In this document: positions 25,613-34,600 of the stretch, piece after piece
How positions within the stretch are numbered: position 1 is the stretch's first letter
Layout of the letters: each line of letters starts with the position of its first letter
Assembly (NCBI RefSeq): GCF_001434705.1
Contig: NZ_AZDJ01000030.1
Coordinates: 110,606-174,605 of the forward strand
DNA: 64,000 nt
Source of the DNA: Lacticaseibacillus nasuensis JCM 17158
Lineage (GTDB): Bacteria > Bacillota > Bacilli > Lactobacillales > Lactobacillaceae
Reading direction: 5' to 3'
Translations under genes and position numbers: made by a program
Notes under the pieces: model-generated
The model's input: the letters and a program-made list of their open reading frames with translations, nothing else
Told to the model about the DNA's origin: nothing
Database searches by the model: none

Positions 25613-26191
25613 GGGTTTGCTCGGTTCGCCCGCGGTGGCACTGAGGAAAAAGTGCACCGATTGGCTTGGCAAGCGCGGATCGGCGATTTGATCCAGGGCC
25701 TGCAGCGTCAGCGCAGCGGGAATGAGTTGCGTGAAGGCCAGGTGCGTGTCGGCGCTAGCCGGCACCACCGGCGAACTCAAGGTGGCTAACAACGTGCCGC
25801 CTGGCCGCAACCGTTTGCCCAAGAGCGACACAATGCCGGCCACATCGTCGGCGTTAGTGTCGAAGGTAGCGGCAATCACATCATACGGCCCCGTCAGCAG
25901 CTTCAGCTGATTATCCGGCATGATGCGGTAGCGCAGGCGATCGGAGCTGGCCGTGGCGCGGGCGGCACTGACGGCTTCACCATCGGCATCGACGCCGAGC
26001 ACCGCCACGGCACCATGATTCACCGCGTAGCGACAAAACCACCCATCCCCGGCCCGCAAGGCAAGCACCCGCTTGCCGCGCAGCTCCGGGGCTTTTTTTG
26101 CGATGGCTTGCCACAGCGGCTGGCGGTTGCCGGTATTGGTCGGCAACGGGTGGGCGGTGTCTGGTTTCATTGTGGGATAAGGTTCGTCCAT
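25598..26191 (-). CDS. class I SAM-dependent methyltransferase
   Basis: 197-residue protein with a Rossmann methyltransferase core: motif I is VLALRAGDGWFCRYAV (the usual D-x-G-x-G reads R-A-G-D-G), followed by VLGVDADGEAV (acidic ribose-binding residue) and YDVIAATFDTNAD. The substrate is unknown. The ATG at 26191 follows AAAGGATG. It is 12 bases downstream of the gene ending at 26204 and probably shares its transcript. Confidence 0.83.
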   Translation of the reverse strand: MDEPYPTMKPDTAHPLPTNTGNRQPLWQAIAKKAPELRGKRVLALRAGDGWFCRYAVNHGAVAVLGVDADGEAVSAARATASSDRLRYRIMPDNQLKLLTGPYDVIAATFDTNADDVAGIVSLLGKRLRPGGTLLATLSSPVVPASADTHLAFTQLIPAALTLQALDQIADPRLPSQSVHFFLSATAGEPSKPRRRH

Positions 26192-26203
26192 GGGGCATCC
26201 TTT

Positions 26204-26566
26204 CTAGTCAACAAACAACAGTTGGAACTCGTGGTGCGCCGTATCGATATTCACCGACACGTGCCGGTTCAAGTCCGCCACCACCGCCCGGGCAAAGTTC
26301 ATTTTCTGTTCAAAATCGGTGAGTTTGGCCGTCAGCGGTGTGCTGGTGTAATCGTAATTCTCGCCGATAAACGCCGGGTCGGTCACGAATTTCAAGTTAT
26401 TCTGGTCGTGGCGCGAACCAGGCTTCAACACGCTATCGACGTACCGATACAAATCGGAAGGGCTGAAGTTCAGTGGCTTGCTCAGCTCCGTCGTAATCGT
26501 AAACGTCGTATCGTCGGCCATTTCATCGTCGACTTGCACTTGGGTCAATCCTTGGTAGAGCTTCAT
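26204..26566 (-). CDS. uncharacterised protein, 120 residues
   Basis: Soluble protein beginning MKLYQGLTQVQVDDEMADDT, with alternating beta-like segments and a helical stretch FEQKMNFARAVVADLN. The start at 26566 follows AGAGGAAG. No signal peptide or known catalytic motif. It is probably co-transcribed with the methyltransferase downstream. Family not recognised. Confidence 0.7.
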   Translation of the reverse strand: MKLYQGLTQVQVDDEMADDTTFTITTELSKPLNFSPSDLYRYVDSVLKPGSRHDQNNLKFVTDPAFIGENYDYTSTPLTAKLTDFEQKMNFARAVVADLNRHVSVNIDTAHHEFQLLFVD

Positions 26567-26629
26567 CTTCTTCACTTCCTCTTGTGAGCTTAACTCCATT
26601 ATACCGCCGTTATCGACGCGTGACGAATC

Positions 26630-27412
26630 TTACTCGAGGTATAACGCCTGCAAGTCGCGTTGTTGCGCCGGCGTCACCCCAATCACCGTGGCCAAATAAT
26701 GCGGCAGTGACCCGTAGTCGTGGTTGATCAACAACATCGCCGCGTCGAGGTATTCGTTGGTCACACTGCACAGCGACCGCGTCGTCGCCACGAGCTCCGG
26801 CGTGCCGCCGGCGGCCTTGGCTTCGTTGGTCATCCGTAAGATCTCGCCGGTGAGGTAGTTATTCGAGGCCAGGTAGTCTTGGCGAATCGTGACCGGATCC
26901 ACCCCAAGCACCGTCAGCAGGTACACCGCCCCCATGCCCGTGCGATCCTTGCCGGCGGCGCAGTGAAACAACAAGGCGCCGGTTTCGTTAGCCAACAGCT
27001 GGTCGAAGAAATGGCGGTACGCCTGCTGGGCGGTGGGTTCCTGCACGAGGTTGTGATACGTGTTGATCATATTCTTAAACCCGGCGAGCGGATCGGTCGA
27101 GTAGTGCTTGCGCAGCTCGACGATGTTGGCGCTGATCTTGGTTTCATCGTCCACAAACACCGGGGTGTGATCATAGGTCACGCCAGCGGGCAGCCGGTCT
27201 GGCGCGGTGACGGTTTCGGCTTGCGAGCGAAAATCGAGATCAAGCCGCAGCCCATAGCGCGCCAAATAATCCTGGTCGCGCTCGGACAGGTCGTTCATGC
27301 GCCCGGAACGCAGCACGCGGTGTGAGCGCACCGTTTTGCCAGCCATGGTTGGGTAGCCGCCGAGGTCACGAAAATTAAAGCCGTGGTGAATGTCGAGTAA
27401 TTGCGGGGTCAC
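26630..27412 (-). CDS. tyrosine-protein phosphatase, DSP/PtpB-like
   Basis: 260-residue cytosolic phosphatase. The active-site loop HCAAGKDRTG gives nucleophile Cys151 and Arg157. The N-terminal block NFRDLGGYPT (13-22) and DLDFRSQAET are typical of the bacterial PtpB/LipA-type family, which acts on phosphotyrosine and sometimes phosphoinositides. The start is GTG at 27412, preceded by AAGGAGGTG. It stands alone in the region. Confidence 0.92.
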   Translation of the reverse strand: MTPQLLDIHHGFNFRDLGGYPTMAGKTVRSHRVLRSGRMNDLSERDQDYLARYGLRLDLDFRSQAETVTAPDRLPAGVTYDHTPVFVDDETKISANIVELRKHYSTDPLAGFKNMINTYHNLVQEPTAQQAYRHFFDQLLANETGALLFHCAAGKDRTGMGAVYLLTVLGVDPVTIRQDYLASNNYLTGEILRMTNEAKAAGGTPELVATTRSLCSVTNEYLDAAMLLINHDYGSLPHYLATVIGVTPAQQRDLQALYLE

Positions 27413-27489
27413 AGACCCACCTCCTTATCGTCTGCAGTCCAGTATACGGGAAATCCCCAGAATTGTGAATGCGATACCAGCCAAGCGCA

Positions 27490-27520
27490 CAAAAAGCGCC
27501 TGCTCACCGTGAGCAGGCAC
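27490..27520 (-). terminator. intrinsic terminator after the ABC exporter operon
   Basis: A 10-bp stem GCCTGCTCAC/GTGAGCAGGC followed by GCTTTTTG on the minus strand, 14 bases beyond the ATPase stop. Confidence 0.8.
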
Positions 27521-27533
27521 ATTCAGTGCTCGA

Positions 27534-28205
27534 TTAACGGCTGGGTTGGCGTTCCCAGCTGACGGTGCGGCTAGCCAAGCGCAAGACGGCATCGCACTGG
27601 GCGGCTACCGCCTCTTCGTGGGTGACGATGATGACCGCTTTGCCAAGGTCTTGGGCCAACTGGCGGAACAAGTCGACGACCGCTTGCGTGTTGGCTTCAT
27701 CGAGATTGCCGGTGGGTTCGTCTGCCACCACAAGCTCGGCATCACACACCATGCTTCGCGCAATGGCGACGCGTTGCTGCTGACCCCCTGACAGGCGGGC
27801 AACAGTTTGGCGCATCTGCGCGGCAGTAAGCCCCAGCTTACCCAGCATCTGGTTGGCGTAGTCCGCGTCGCCGCGGTGCGCACTTTGCGTGATCGCCATG
27901 GCGGTGAGGAGATTCTGCCTGGCCGACATGTAGGTGAACAAGTTATACGCCTGGAAAATGGTGGACACGTGGTGGCGTCGAAAATTGGTCAGCCCCAGCT
28001 TGGCAATATCTTCGTCCCGAAACGCGATGGTCCCGGCGCGCGGCTTATCCAACCCGGCCAACAGGGACAGCATGGTGGTTTTTCCCGCGCCGCTTTGGCC
28101 AACAATGGCGGTCATGACGCCGGCATCAAAGTGCAAGTTCACATCCTTGAACAAATAGTCTTCGGGATTGGCGTACCAATACCCGAGTCCCTTCGTGGTT
28201 AACAT
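27534..28205 (-). CDS. MacB/LolD-type ABC transporter ATP-binding protein
   Basis: 223 residues, a complete nucleotide-binding domain: Walker A GQSGAGKT, Q-loop IFQAYNLF, signature [12 protein letters not shown], Walker B LVVADEPTGNLD and H-loop THE. The Leu-Phe after the Q-loop and the short length fit ATPases paired with FtsX-type permeases. The start at 28205 follows AGGAGG. It is 10 bases after the permease gene; the two form an export operon. Confidence 0.93.
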   Translation of the reverse strand: MLTTKGLGYWYANPEDYLFKDVNLHFDAGVMTAIVGQSGAGKTTMLSLLAGLDKPRAGTIAFRDEDIAKLGLTNFRRHHVSTIFQAYNLFTYMSARQNLLTAMAITQSAHRGDADYANQMLGKLGLTAAQMRQTVARLSGGQQQRVAIARSMVCDAELVVADEPTGNLDEANTQAVVDLFRQLAQDLGKAVIIVTHEEAVAAQCDAVLRLASRTVSWERQPSR

Positions 28206-28215
28206 GGCGTTCCTC

Positions 28216-29631
28216 CTATTCGATGAGTACGTTCTTCGGTTGCAAGCGCAAAATGCCCGCCGCGGCAATGAGAATCGCCACTAGGATAATGCCTAGGCCT
28301 AACGCAAAGAGTAAGGCTAAGGCCTGCACGGTGACGTGCGTCGCCAGTTTCGTTTGCTTAGCCGCCTGGTTAGTCTTGGCGGTTTGCTGTCCACCGCCAG
28401 GCAACTGCTTGCCTTGACCGCTTGGGCCACCTGGCCGGCCGAATTGACCAGTCGTCGCCGACTGCGTCGTTTGGGTCGCCACCACCTGCTGGGCCAGCTG
28501 ATCCCCGACGACCTTGCCGCCGGCAGCAGCGAGGCCAATGCCCACCAGCAACACCACGAATAATTCTGTCAAGAACTGGCCGATAATTTTCCACCGGGCT
28601 TCACCTAAGGCTAACAAGACGCCGATTTCATGCCGCCGCTCGCGAATCATCAAAATGACGATTAACGCCAAGATAATCGTCCCGGCAATCGCGACTAACC
28701 ACACGATTTTGTTGGCAAAACCGCTGACGGTGGCCATCGAGGATTTCACCAGCTGATAATTCTGGTCGTCGCTGGTGATGCTGTACTTGCTCGTGTTAAT
28801 CAACTGCTTGGCCGCTTTTTTCACGGCAGCCACCTGACTCGGCGCGCTCACCGTGAACGTGACGTTATCGGCAGTGTTGACGTACTTGCTGCCCTTAACC
28901 TGATTGGCCAGGCCATATCCGGTGTACACCGTGTTTGCCGGATCACTTTCCCCCGGCATGCCAGTACTGGTCGATTTTGCCTTGTAAATCCCCACGATGG
29001 TCAAGGTCGTGGTGGCTTTGCTGCCCGTCGTGGCCTTCAGCTTGATGGTGTCGCCGACGCTCAGCGAATTCTGCTTGGCCAGTTCGCTTTCGATGACGAC
29101 GTTGTGCGAGTTGGCATCGGCTTTCGTCAAGCCGCGGCCCTGTGTGATCGAGGCCGTTTTTTGGTTAAACGCGGTGGCACTGGCGGTGCTGGTGACGCCG
29201 CTGATGGTGATGTCACCGCTGGTCGTGGCCGGGCCCCGGCCACCGAAGCCGCCGGTGGTGCCTCTGGTGGTGATGGCGTCAAAACCACTCGCATTGGCGC
29301 TAGTGGTGACCGTCACCGCGTAGCTAGCGACGTGCTGAATGCGCGCAATTTGCTTGGCCAGACTTAGTTTCACCGGGGTCTGCGTCAACGTCGGCTTGCT
29401 GCCAGACTGACTGCTGCTACGCATGGTTTTAAATGCAGCGGCGCGGTTCTGGCTCAGGGTCAAGGTGGCCCCAACATTCGCCTTTGCTGTGGCGGTGGCC
29501 GTATTCGCCGCATTGCGAATCAAGAGCCCGGCGAGTACGAATAACATAATGGCAGTCGTCACCAAGACCAGTAATGCGGTGCGCCCCTTTTTCGCCACCA
29601 AGGTCAATCCGGCGCGTTTGATAAAGTTCAC
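28216..29631 (-). CDS. FtsX/MacB-type ABC transporter permease
   Basis: About 471 residues: TM1 (about 18-38), a large extracytoplasmic domain (40-300), then three C-terminal helices (about 312-335, 360-390, 440-465). An unusual Gly/Gln/Pro-rich low-complexity stretch (FGRPGGPSGQGKQLPGGGQQ) lies between the last two. It probably exports a peptide or antibiotic or senses the envelope; the substrate is unknown. I choose the GTG at 29631 (NFIKRAGLTL), which matches family N-termini and has GGATG upstream; an ATG at 29646 is the alternative. Confidence 0.87.
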   Translation of the reverse strand: MNFIKRAGLTLVAKKGRTALLVLVTTAIMLFVLAGLLIRNAANTATATAKANVGATLTLSQNRAAAFKTMRSSSQSGSKPTLTQTPVKLSLAKQIARIQHVASYAVTVTTSANASGFDAITTRGTTGGFGGRGPATTSGDITISGVTSTASATAFNQKTASITQGRGLTKADANSHNVVIESELAKQNSLSVGDTIKLKATTGSKATTTLTIVGIYKAKSTSTGMPGESDPANTVYTGYGLANQVKGSKYVNTADNVTFTVSAPSQVAAVKKAAKQLINTSKYSITSDDQNYQLVKSSMATVSGFANKIVWLVAIAGTIILALIVILMIRERRHEIGVLLALGEARWKIIGQFLTELFVVLLVGIGLAAAGGKVVGDQLAQQVVATQTTQSATTGQFGRPGGPSGQGKQLPGGGQQTAKTNQAAKQTKLATHVTVQALALLFALGLGIILVAILIAAAGILRLQPKNVLIE

Positions 29632-29762
29632 GTGGATCACATCCATCCATAAGAGATTCACCATAATTGGTTAAAATTAGATTAATGAAAAAGCATGTCT
29701 ATTTTGCTGTCGCCAAATGGTGAAAACTGGGTGAAACTGTGAAAAAACCATGTTGTGCCACA

Positions 29763-29791
29763 CAAAAAAAGCGTGAGTCACCTCACGCTTG
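29763..29791 (-). terminator. intrinsic terminator containing a stop codon
   Basis: AAGCGTGAG/CTCACGCTT stem with a GTGA loop and TTTTTTT on the minus strand. The TGA stop of the upstream gene (29783-29785) lies in the first arm. Confidence 0.85.
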
Positions 29792-30664
29792 ATCATGCTC
29801 GGCTGAAGTTGATGGCGCTTCGGGTCGCGTGGGCAGGGCTGGCGGCCGCAGAACATCCGCTACTAACGCCAACACCAAGCCCACCACCACCGTGATCCCG
29901 GCAACGCGTTGCCAAGTCGGCGAAAATTGTTGCAGCACCGACACGAACACGGCTGGCGGTAACCCGCCAATGTGAAACCCGCGCAAAATGCTAGGCTGGC
30001 CGAGGACAATGGCCGCGATACCGCCGAGGAAGCCGCAGGCATAAGTCAGCCGCCCGGTGACCCGTAGCCACCGCCGCCAGCTGTGACTGCTTAGGCGCAT
30101 CAATACCACCACCAGTAGACCGAGAATCCCGCTGACAATGGTCGCCGTTTGTAAGACCAAGACAATCATCGGGTAAGCGGCACCCCAGCCGTCGCGCATC
30201 AATTCGGTGTTCACGCTGCGGGCTAGGCGCTGGCGCACCGCTTGGGCCACTGCCGCGCGCACGGTGGCATCGGCACTGACGTGTTGGGCCGCATTGGCCT
30301 GGGTTAGCCAGTGGGTCACCGCACGTTGCAACGGCGCCACGTCGAGTTGGTGCTGAAAGTCACCGGCGGCCTTCACGCCGGTAGTCACCAGCTGCTTCAC
30401 CGCGGCTGGTGGCACCAGTGAGGTGGTCGGCGCGTACACAATCCCGGCGCGATTAGCCGTCACGAGCACGGTCCGGTTTGCCGCCGCAGTGATGCGCTTC
30501 AGATTGGCAGGTGTCGTAGCGGTTTCGGCCACGCGGTTGGGGGTGCCCACGGTTAACGTGAGTCCCAAGGCACTGGCGAACATCACCAACAACACAACGT
30601 AGATTAAACTGAAAAATGCCAACCAGCCGTGGCTGGGGCGTGATGCTTGTGTTTGTTTTTCCAT
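29783..30664 (-). CDS. uncharacterised membrane protein with long extracytoplasmic domain
   Basis: 293 residues: TM1 (about 14-36), an Ala/Thr/Val-rich outside region (38-150), then three C-terminal helices (about 160-185, 195-220 and 238-262) and a cytoplasmic tail. No recognised domain. The ATG at 30664 has no ribosome site; a TATACT -10 box sits only 8 bases upstream, so the message may be leaderless. An in-frame TTG at 30712 is the alternative start but also lacks a clear site. Confidence 0.65.
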   Translation of the reverse strand: MEKQTQASRPSHGWLAFFSLIYVVLLVMFASALGLTLTVGTPNRVAETATTPANLKRITAAANRTVLVTANRAGIVYAPTTSLVPPAAVKQLVTTGVKAAGDFQHQLDVAPLQRAVTHWLTQANAAQHVSADATVRAAVAQAVRQRLARSVNTELMRDGWGAAYPMIVLVLQTATIVSGILGLLVVVLMRLSSHSWRRWLRVTGRLTYACGFLGGIAAIVLGQPSILRGFHIGGLPPAVFVSVLQQFSPTWQRVAGITVVVGLVLALVADVLRPPALPTRPEAPSTSAEHDQA

Positions 30665-30774
30665 AACTGTAGTATACCGCAATCGCCTATCTCGTAGGGC
30701 CACGCCGACCAACCACTACCGCTGGTGGTCGCTTCGTGGTACATTAGACTCATTCAAGCGAAAGAAGGCTCACC

Positions 30775-31248
30775 ATGGCTCCCATCAATGTCTTATTCAT
30801 CTCGATTTCTGGCAATACGCGCGCGTTTGCCAAGCGCCTGCAGGCCTATGCCGCCGCGGCGCAGGCGCAGGATCCCACCAAGCCACTGATCACCTTGAAG
30901 GAAATCAGCGACGCCAGCCTTGATACTGGCGAAACCGCGCCGTTTTTCGTCATGGTGCCAACTTATCTCGACGGAGGCAACGGCATCGATAACGGGGTCA
31001 AGGAGCTGATGACTAACGCCATGGGAGACTACCTCGCCGAACCCGGCAACGCCGAGCTCTGTCGCGGCATTATCGGCAGCGGCAACCGCAACTTCAATGA
31101 ACAGTACTGTTTGACGGCCAAGCGCTACGCCAAGGAATTCAACGCGCCGTTTCTCGGCGATTACGAGTTACGCGGCACGGCCCGCGACGCCGAGCGCATC
31201 TACGGCCTGTTGTTGGCCGCTACAAGTAACGCTTCAGCCAAGCCTTGA
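30775..31248 (+). CDS. nrdI: class Ib ribonucleotide reductase assembly flavoprotein NrdI
   Basis: 157-residue flavodoxin-like protein. The N-terminal FMN loop is FISISGNTRAFAKRL, and FFVMVPTYLDGGNGIDNG and IIGSGNRNFNEQYCLTAKRYA are strong NrdI landmarks. It supplies superoxide to build the Mn(III)2-tyrosyl cofactor of NrdF. It stands alone here: no nrdE, nrdF or nrdH is in the window. The ATG follows GAAAGAAGG. Its 3' end overlaps the convergent hydrolase gene by 29 bases. Confidence 0.9.
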   Translation: MAPINVLFISISGNTRAFAKRLQAYAAAAQAQDPTKPLITLKEISDASLDTGETAPFFVMVPTYLDGGNGIDNGVKELMTNAMGDYLAEPGNAELCRGIIGSGNRNFNEQYCLTAKRYAKEFNAPFLGDYELRGTARDAERIYGLLLAATSNASAKP

Positions 31249-32155
31249 CCAGTTTCGTATATTTGACCTGATTTTTCTCATAGCTTTGGGCGTGGCCGGC
31301 ATTCGGCACGATCCAAAGCTTTTTTGGTGCCGACGTGGCCCGGTAGTTCTCATAGGCCATCTTGGTCGGCACGAACTTGTCCTTGGCGCCGTGGATGAAG
31401 AGAATCGGCAGGTGGTTCTTGGCCAGTTGCTTCGGGGCGCTGGCGGCAAACACGTTATATCCCGTGCGGACCGTGGCCACGGCGGCCACCACCGGCACCA
31501 ACGGATACTTCGGAATGCCGAACTGGGCCTTGGCCTGGTAGGCTAACTCGTCCACAATATTCGTGTAGCCGCAGTCTTCGATGATGGCCCGGACCTGCTT
31601 GGGGAGGCGCTCCCCACTCATGTACATCACGGTGGCCCCACCCATCGACACACCGTACAACGCGATTTGCTGATGGCTGCCTTCGCGCTTCAGTAGTTGC
31701 TTAATCCACTTCACGTAGTCGAGTCGATCCGGCCAGCCGTAGCCGATGTAGTTGCCTTGCGACTGGCCATGGCCGCGGTCGTCTGGCGCCAACACGTTGT
31801 AGCCCAGTTGGTGGAACAGACGAATCTTGTCAGCCTGCGACTCTTTGGTGTTCATGTAACCATGGGCAATCACCACGGTGCGGGTGGTCGGCTTGGCGGC
31901 CGGGACATAATCCGCCACCAGGCGCAGCTTGGCGCCAGCCGCCGTTTCGTGCCAGGTTTCTTTAGGGACGGTGCTGAGCCACTGCCGGGCGCGTTGCTGC
32001 ACCTGTGGCTCGTGACTACTTAAGAATGTTTTTTTACTTGGAACGAAGGCGTATTGATAAAAATAAAGGCTAATCCCGAGTAAGCTAACGATCAGGAGCC
32101 CCCCAATAATCACCAAGGCTCTCCACAGGCGCCGGTGCGACCGCTTTTTTTGCAT
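31220..32155 (-). CDS. membrane-anchored alpha/beta hydrolase
   Basis: 311 residues: a basic N-terminus and one transmembrane helix (about 11-33), then an extracytoplasmic alpha/beta hydrolase domain. The oxyanion segment is VIAHGYMNTKES, the nucleophile is in GVSMGG, the acid is probably the Asp in HGAKDKFVP, and the His is in NAGHAQS. This architecture is common in lactobacilli (peptidase S9-like or esterase-like lipase); the substrate is unknown. The ATG at 32155 follows AAGGGGG. It is convergent with nrdI. Confidence 0.9.
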   Translation of the reverse strand: MQKKRSHRRLWRALVIIGGLLIVSLLGISLYFYQYAFVPSKKTFLSSHEPQVQQRARQWLSTVPKETWHETAAGAKLRLVADYVPAAKPTTRTVVIAHGYMNTKESQADKIRLFHQLGYNVLAPDDRGHGQSQGNYIGYGWPDRLDYVKWIKQLLKREGSHQQIALYGVSMGGATVMYMSGERLPKQVRAIIEDCGYTNIVDELAYQAKAQFGIPKYPLVPVVAAVATVRTGYNVFAASAPKQLAKNHLPILFIHGAKDKFVPTKMAYENYRATSAPKKLWIVPNAGHAQSYEKNQVKYTKLVKAWLKRYL

Positions 32156-32261
32156 TTATGTTACCCCCTTAACAATGTCAGAACATCATCCCATATTTTA
32201 CTTGTCGCGTCCAGCCAATTAGCCTAAAATGAGGTTAGAAAGCCTGGAGGAGGCGTTGGGT

Positions 32262-32713
32262 ATGCCTGAAAACCGCTTATTACCGGCGTTTATCGACGTT
32301 TACTTTGCCGCGATTCGCAACATTGACGCAGTGATTACGAAACCGCTAACAATTTATCGCCTATCATTTGCCCAATATCAAATTCTTTATGACATTGCGC
32401 GCTCCCTGAGGTCACGCTCACCGGCATCATGGAGGCGCGCGGGGTGTCCAAACCGGCAATTTCACGGCAGCTTGCCGTCTTGCGCCAACTCGGCTACGTC
32501 AGCCAGAAAACCGTGCAGGCAGACAAGCGCCGCCACATTTTGTTGCTGACGCCACTCGGCAAACAAACCGAGCGTGCCGCCACTGAGGCATTAGGCACAG
32601 AGTTGGAGCACTGGGCGACGGCCCTGGGCCACGCCTCGTTCACCAACCTGTTGGACTTGCTCCGCCAAGTGGGCGAATTACGCCAACAGGCCAAAGTCGA
32701 AGCCGACGAATGA
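32262..32713 (+). pseudogene. MarR-family regulator gene with a single-base frameshift
   Basis: The first frame gives MPENRLLPAFIDVYFAAIRN through FAQYQILYDIARS, then leaves the MarR alignment. Another frame picks up exactly there with PEVTLTGIMEARGVSKPAISRQLAVLRQLGYV and the winged-helix region. Adding one C in the CCC run near 32405-32408 would restore a 150-residue MarR protein, the normal family size. It is either a true inactivating mutation or a sequencing error in the short homopolymer. The ATG at 32262 follows GGAGGAGG. Its target genes are not apparent. Confidence 0.85.
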
Positions 32714-32720
32714 AACAGGC

Positions 32721-32766
32721 AAGCGCCTCTGGTCAACCTACTGGGTTGACTAGAGGCGCTTTTGTT
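32721..32766 (+). terminator. intrinsic terminator after the marR-like gene
   Basis: A long stem AAGCGCCTCT-GTCAACC with its complement, a TACT loop and a trailing TTTTGTT on the plus strand, between convergent genes. Confidence 0.85.
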
Positions 32767-33424
32767 AGCCCAGCAATTGCTGGATGCCGGCCATGAGCTC
32801 CTTGGGCGTCGCCACGATGGCATCGGCGTGAGCGGCGGCGAGCTCGGCACGATCGCCGAAGCCATACAATACGCCCAGCGTCGTAACGTGATTGGCGCTG
32901 CCGCCAACCATGTCGCTGGCGCGGTCGCCGACCATCACGCTTTGTGCCGGGTCGGCTTGGCTTTGCGTCAACCCATAAGCCAGCACCTGGGTCTTACTGC
33001 TGCGAATCGATTCATCTAGCGTCGCGCCGTACACGCCCGAAAAGTACTGATCCAGCTGAAAATGCGGCAGCAACTTGTGCAGCATCACCTCCGGCTTGGC
33101 CGAGGCGACGTTCAGCGAATACCCCGCCGCTTGCAGTTGCGCCAAGGCCGCCGGAATCCCGGGATAAATCGTCGTGTGCTGCCACCCTTCGCGGCCGTAG
33201 TAATCTTGAAACGCCAGCACGGTTTGTTGCACCGCCGCAGCCGACAGTGTCGGGTAATACTCATGCAGGCTCGTGGTCATCACCGGGCCGATAAAGCGGC
33301 GGTACACCGCATCGCCAAGGTCGGGTAATCCCATCTTCTTGGCCGCCACGTGTAAGCCACCAATAATGCCGGCGGCCGAGTCTGCCAAGGTGCCATCGAA
33401 ATCAAAGAAAATCGTTTTGGTCAT
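32765..33424 (-). CDS. HAD-family hydrolase, phosphoglycolate-phosphatase-like
   Basis: 219 residues. Motif I DFDGTLADS (Asp8, Asp10), the motif II Ser in VASAK, the motif III Lys region SSKTQVLAYGL, and motif IV VGDRASD are present, with an alpha-helical cap between about residues 15 and 80. The substrate is uncertain (PGP/Gph-like). The ATG overlaps the antiporter stop as ATGA, with GGAGACGG inside the upstream gene, so translation is coupled. It is the third gene of a GNAT-antiporter-HAD operon. Confidence 0.9.
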   Translation of the reverse strand: MTKTIFFDFDGTLADSAAGIIGGLHVAAKKMGLPDLGDAVYRRFIGPVMTTSLHEYYPTLSAAAVQQTVLAFQDYYGREGWQHTTIYPGIPAALAQLQAAGYSLNVASAKPEVMLHKLLPHFQLDQYFSGVYGATLDESIRSSKTQVLAYGLTQSQADPAQSVMVGDRASDMVGGSANHVTTLGVLYGFGDRAELAAAHADAIVATPKELMAGIQQLLG

Positions 33425-34590
33425 GCATCCGTCTCCGTTGGTTGTGTCGTTGTGCGTAGGGCCGCTTTTAACATGAATGGGGCAATCAAGGTGGTCAAGA
33501 TGATGACCACGATGACCGACGAGTAGAAGTCGCGGTGCAACAGGTGCGCGTCAAACCCGATTTGGGCAACAATCAGCGCCATTTCGCCGCGAGACACCAT
33601 ACCTGCGCCGACCACGTTGCCTTCGTGGCGCGATAATCCGGCCAACATCGCCCCACCGCCACAGCCGATCCACTTGGTGGCCAAGGCCAGCACCGTCATA
33701 ATGACGATAAACCAAAAGTCCTGCAACAAGCCGGTAAAGCGCATGTTTAACCCGATGCTCACGAAGAACACCGGAATGAATACGGCATAACCGATCGCCT
33801 CGAGGCTCGCATCGACCTCGCGGCGATACGGCGTCTGGGCAATGGCGACGCCGGCGAAAAACGCGCCGATCACCGCCGACAGTCCCAGCACATCGGCCAA
33901 ATACGCCATGCCCAAGCAGACAAGCAGCGACATGATGGTCACGGCACTGGCCGGGTACAGCCGCTCGGCTAGGTGCATCAAGTAAGGCGCGGCAAACCGC
34001 ACCACCAGGTAGATGACGACAAAGTAGGCGACTTGTTCCACCAGCGTCAGCCACAACGGGAGATTGCCCGCCGCTTCCCCGGTGCCAAACATTCCCACTG
34101 CCACGCTTAAGATGATCACCGTCAGAATATCATCCACCACCGCGGCGCCGAGAATCGTGGCGCCGCCGCTGGTGTCCAGCGCGTCGAGTTCCTTGAGCAC
34201 CTCGACTGAAATCGACACGGACGTCGCCGCAAAGGTGATGCCCAGAAAACTGGCCGCGGTAAAGTTGAAGCCCCACCAAGTGGCAAAGGCCCAAATCGTC
34301 ACCACCGGCACGATGACCCCGATGACAGCCACCAACACGCCGGGGCGAAAATAGCGCTTAAGCATCACCAAGTCGCTTTCCAAGCCGGCGATAAACATCA
34401 AGGCGATGACGCCAATTTCGGCGAATTCGCTGATCATATGCGTCGGCTGCACCCAGTTCAACAAGGTCGGTCCGAGCAACACCCCGGCCAGCAGTTGCCC
34501 AATCACCGCGGGGATCCCCAGCTGCTGGCTAAAGTGGCTGAGCAGTAACGTGGTCACAAGAATTAACGCCAGCGTCCCCAAGTATCCCAT
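33421..34590 (-). CDS. cation:proton antiporter (CPA2/KefB-like)
   Basis: 389-residue membrane protein with about 12 hydrophobic helices of the Na+/H+ exchanger fold. Landmarks are GIPAVIGQLLAGVLLGP, IALMFIAGLESDL, GAAVVDDILTVI (the ion-binding double Asp) and GAGMVSRGEMALIVAQIG. There is no C-terminal TrkA domain, so it is of the short NapA/CPA2 type. The start MGYLGTL at 34590 follows AAGGAGG, 10 bases after the GNAT stop. Na+ or K+ specificity is unknown. Confidence 0.93.
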   Translation of the reverse strand: MGYLGTLALILVTTLLLSHFSQQLGIPAVIGQLLAGVLLGPTLLNWVQPTHMISEFAEIGVIALMFIAGLESDLVMLKRYFRPGVLVAVIGVIVPVVTIWAFATWWGFNFTAASFLGITFAATSVSISVEVLKELDALDTSGGATILGAAVVDDILTVIILSVAVGMFGTGEAAGNLPLWLTLVEQVAYFVVIYLVVRFAAPYLMHLAERLYPASAVTIMSLLVCLGMAYLADVLGLSAVIGAFFAGVAIAQTPYRREVDASLEAIGYAVFIPVFFVSIGLNMRFTGLLQDFWFIVIMTVLALATKWIGCGGGAMLAGLSRHEGNVVGAGMVSRGEMALIVAQIGFDAHLLHRDFYSSVIVVIILTTLIAPFMLKAALRTTTQPTETDA

Positions 34591-34600
34591 CGCGCCCTCC

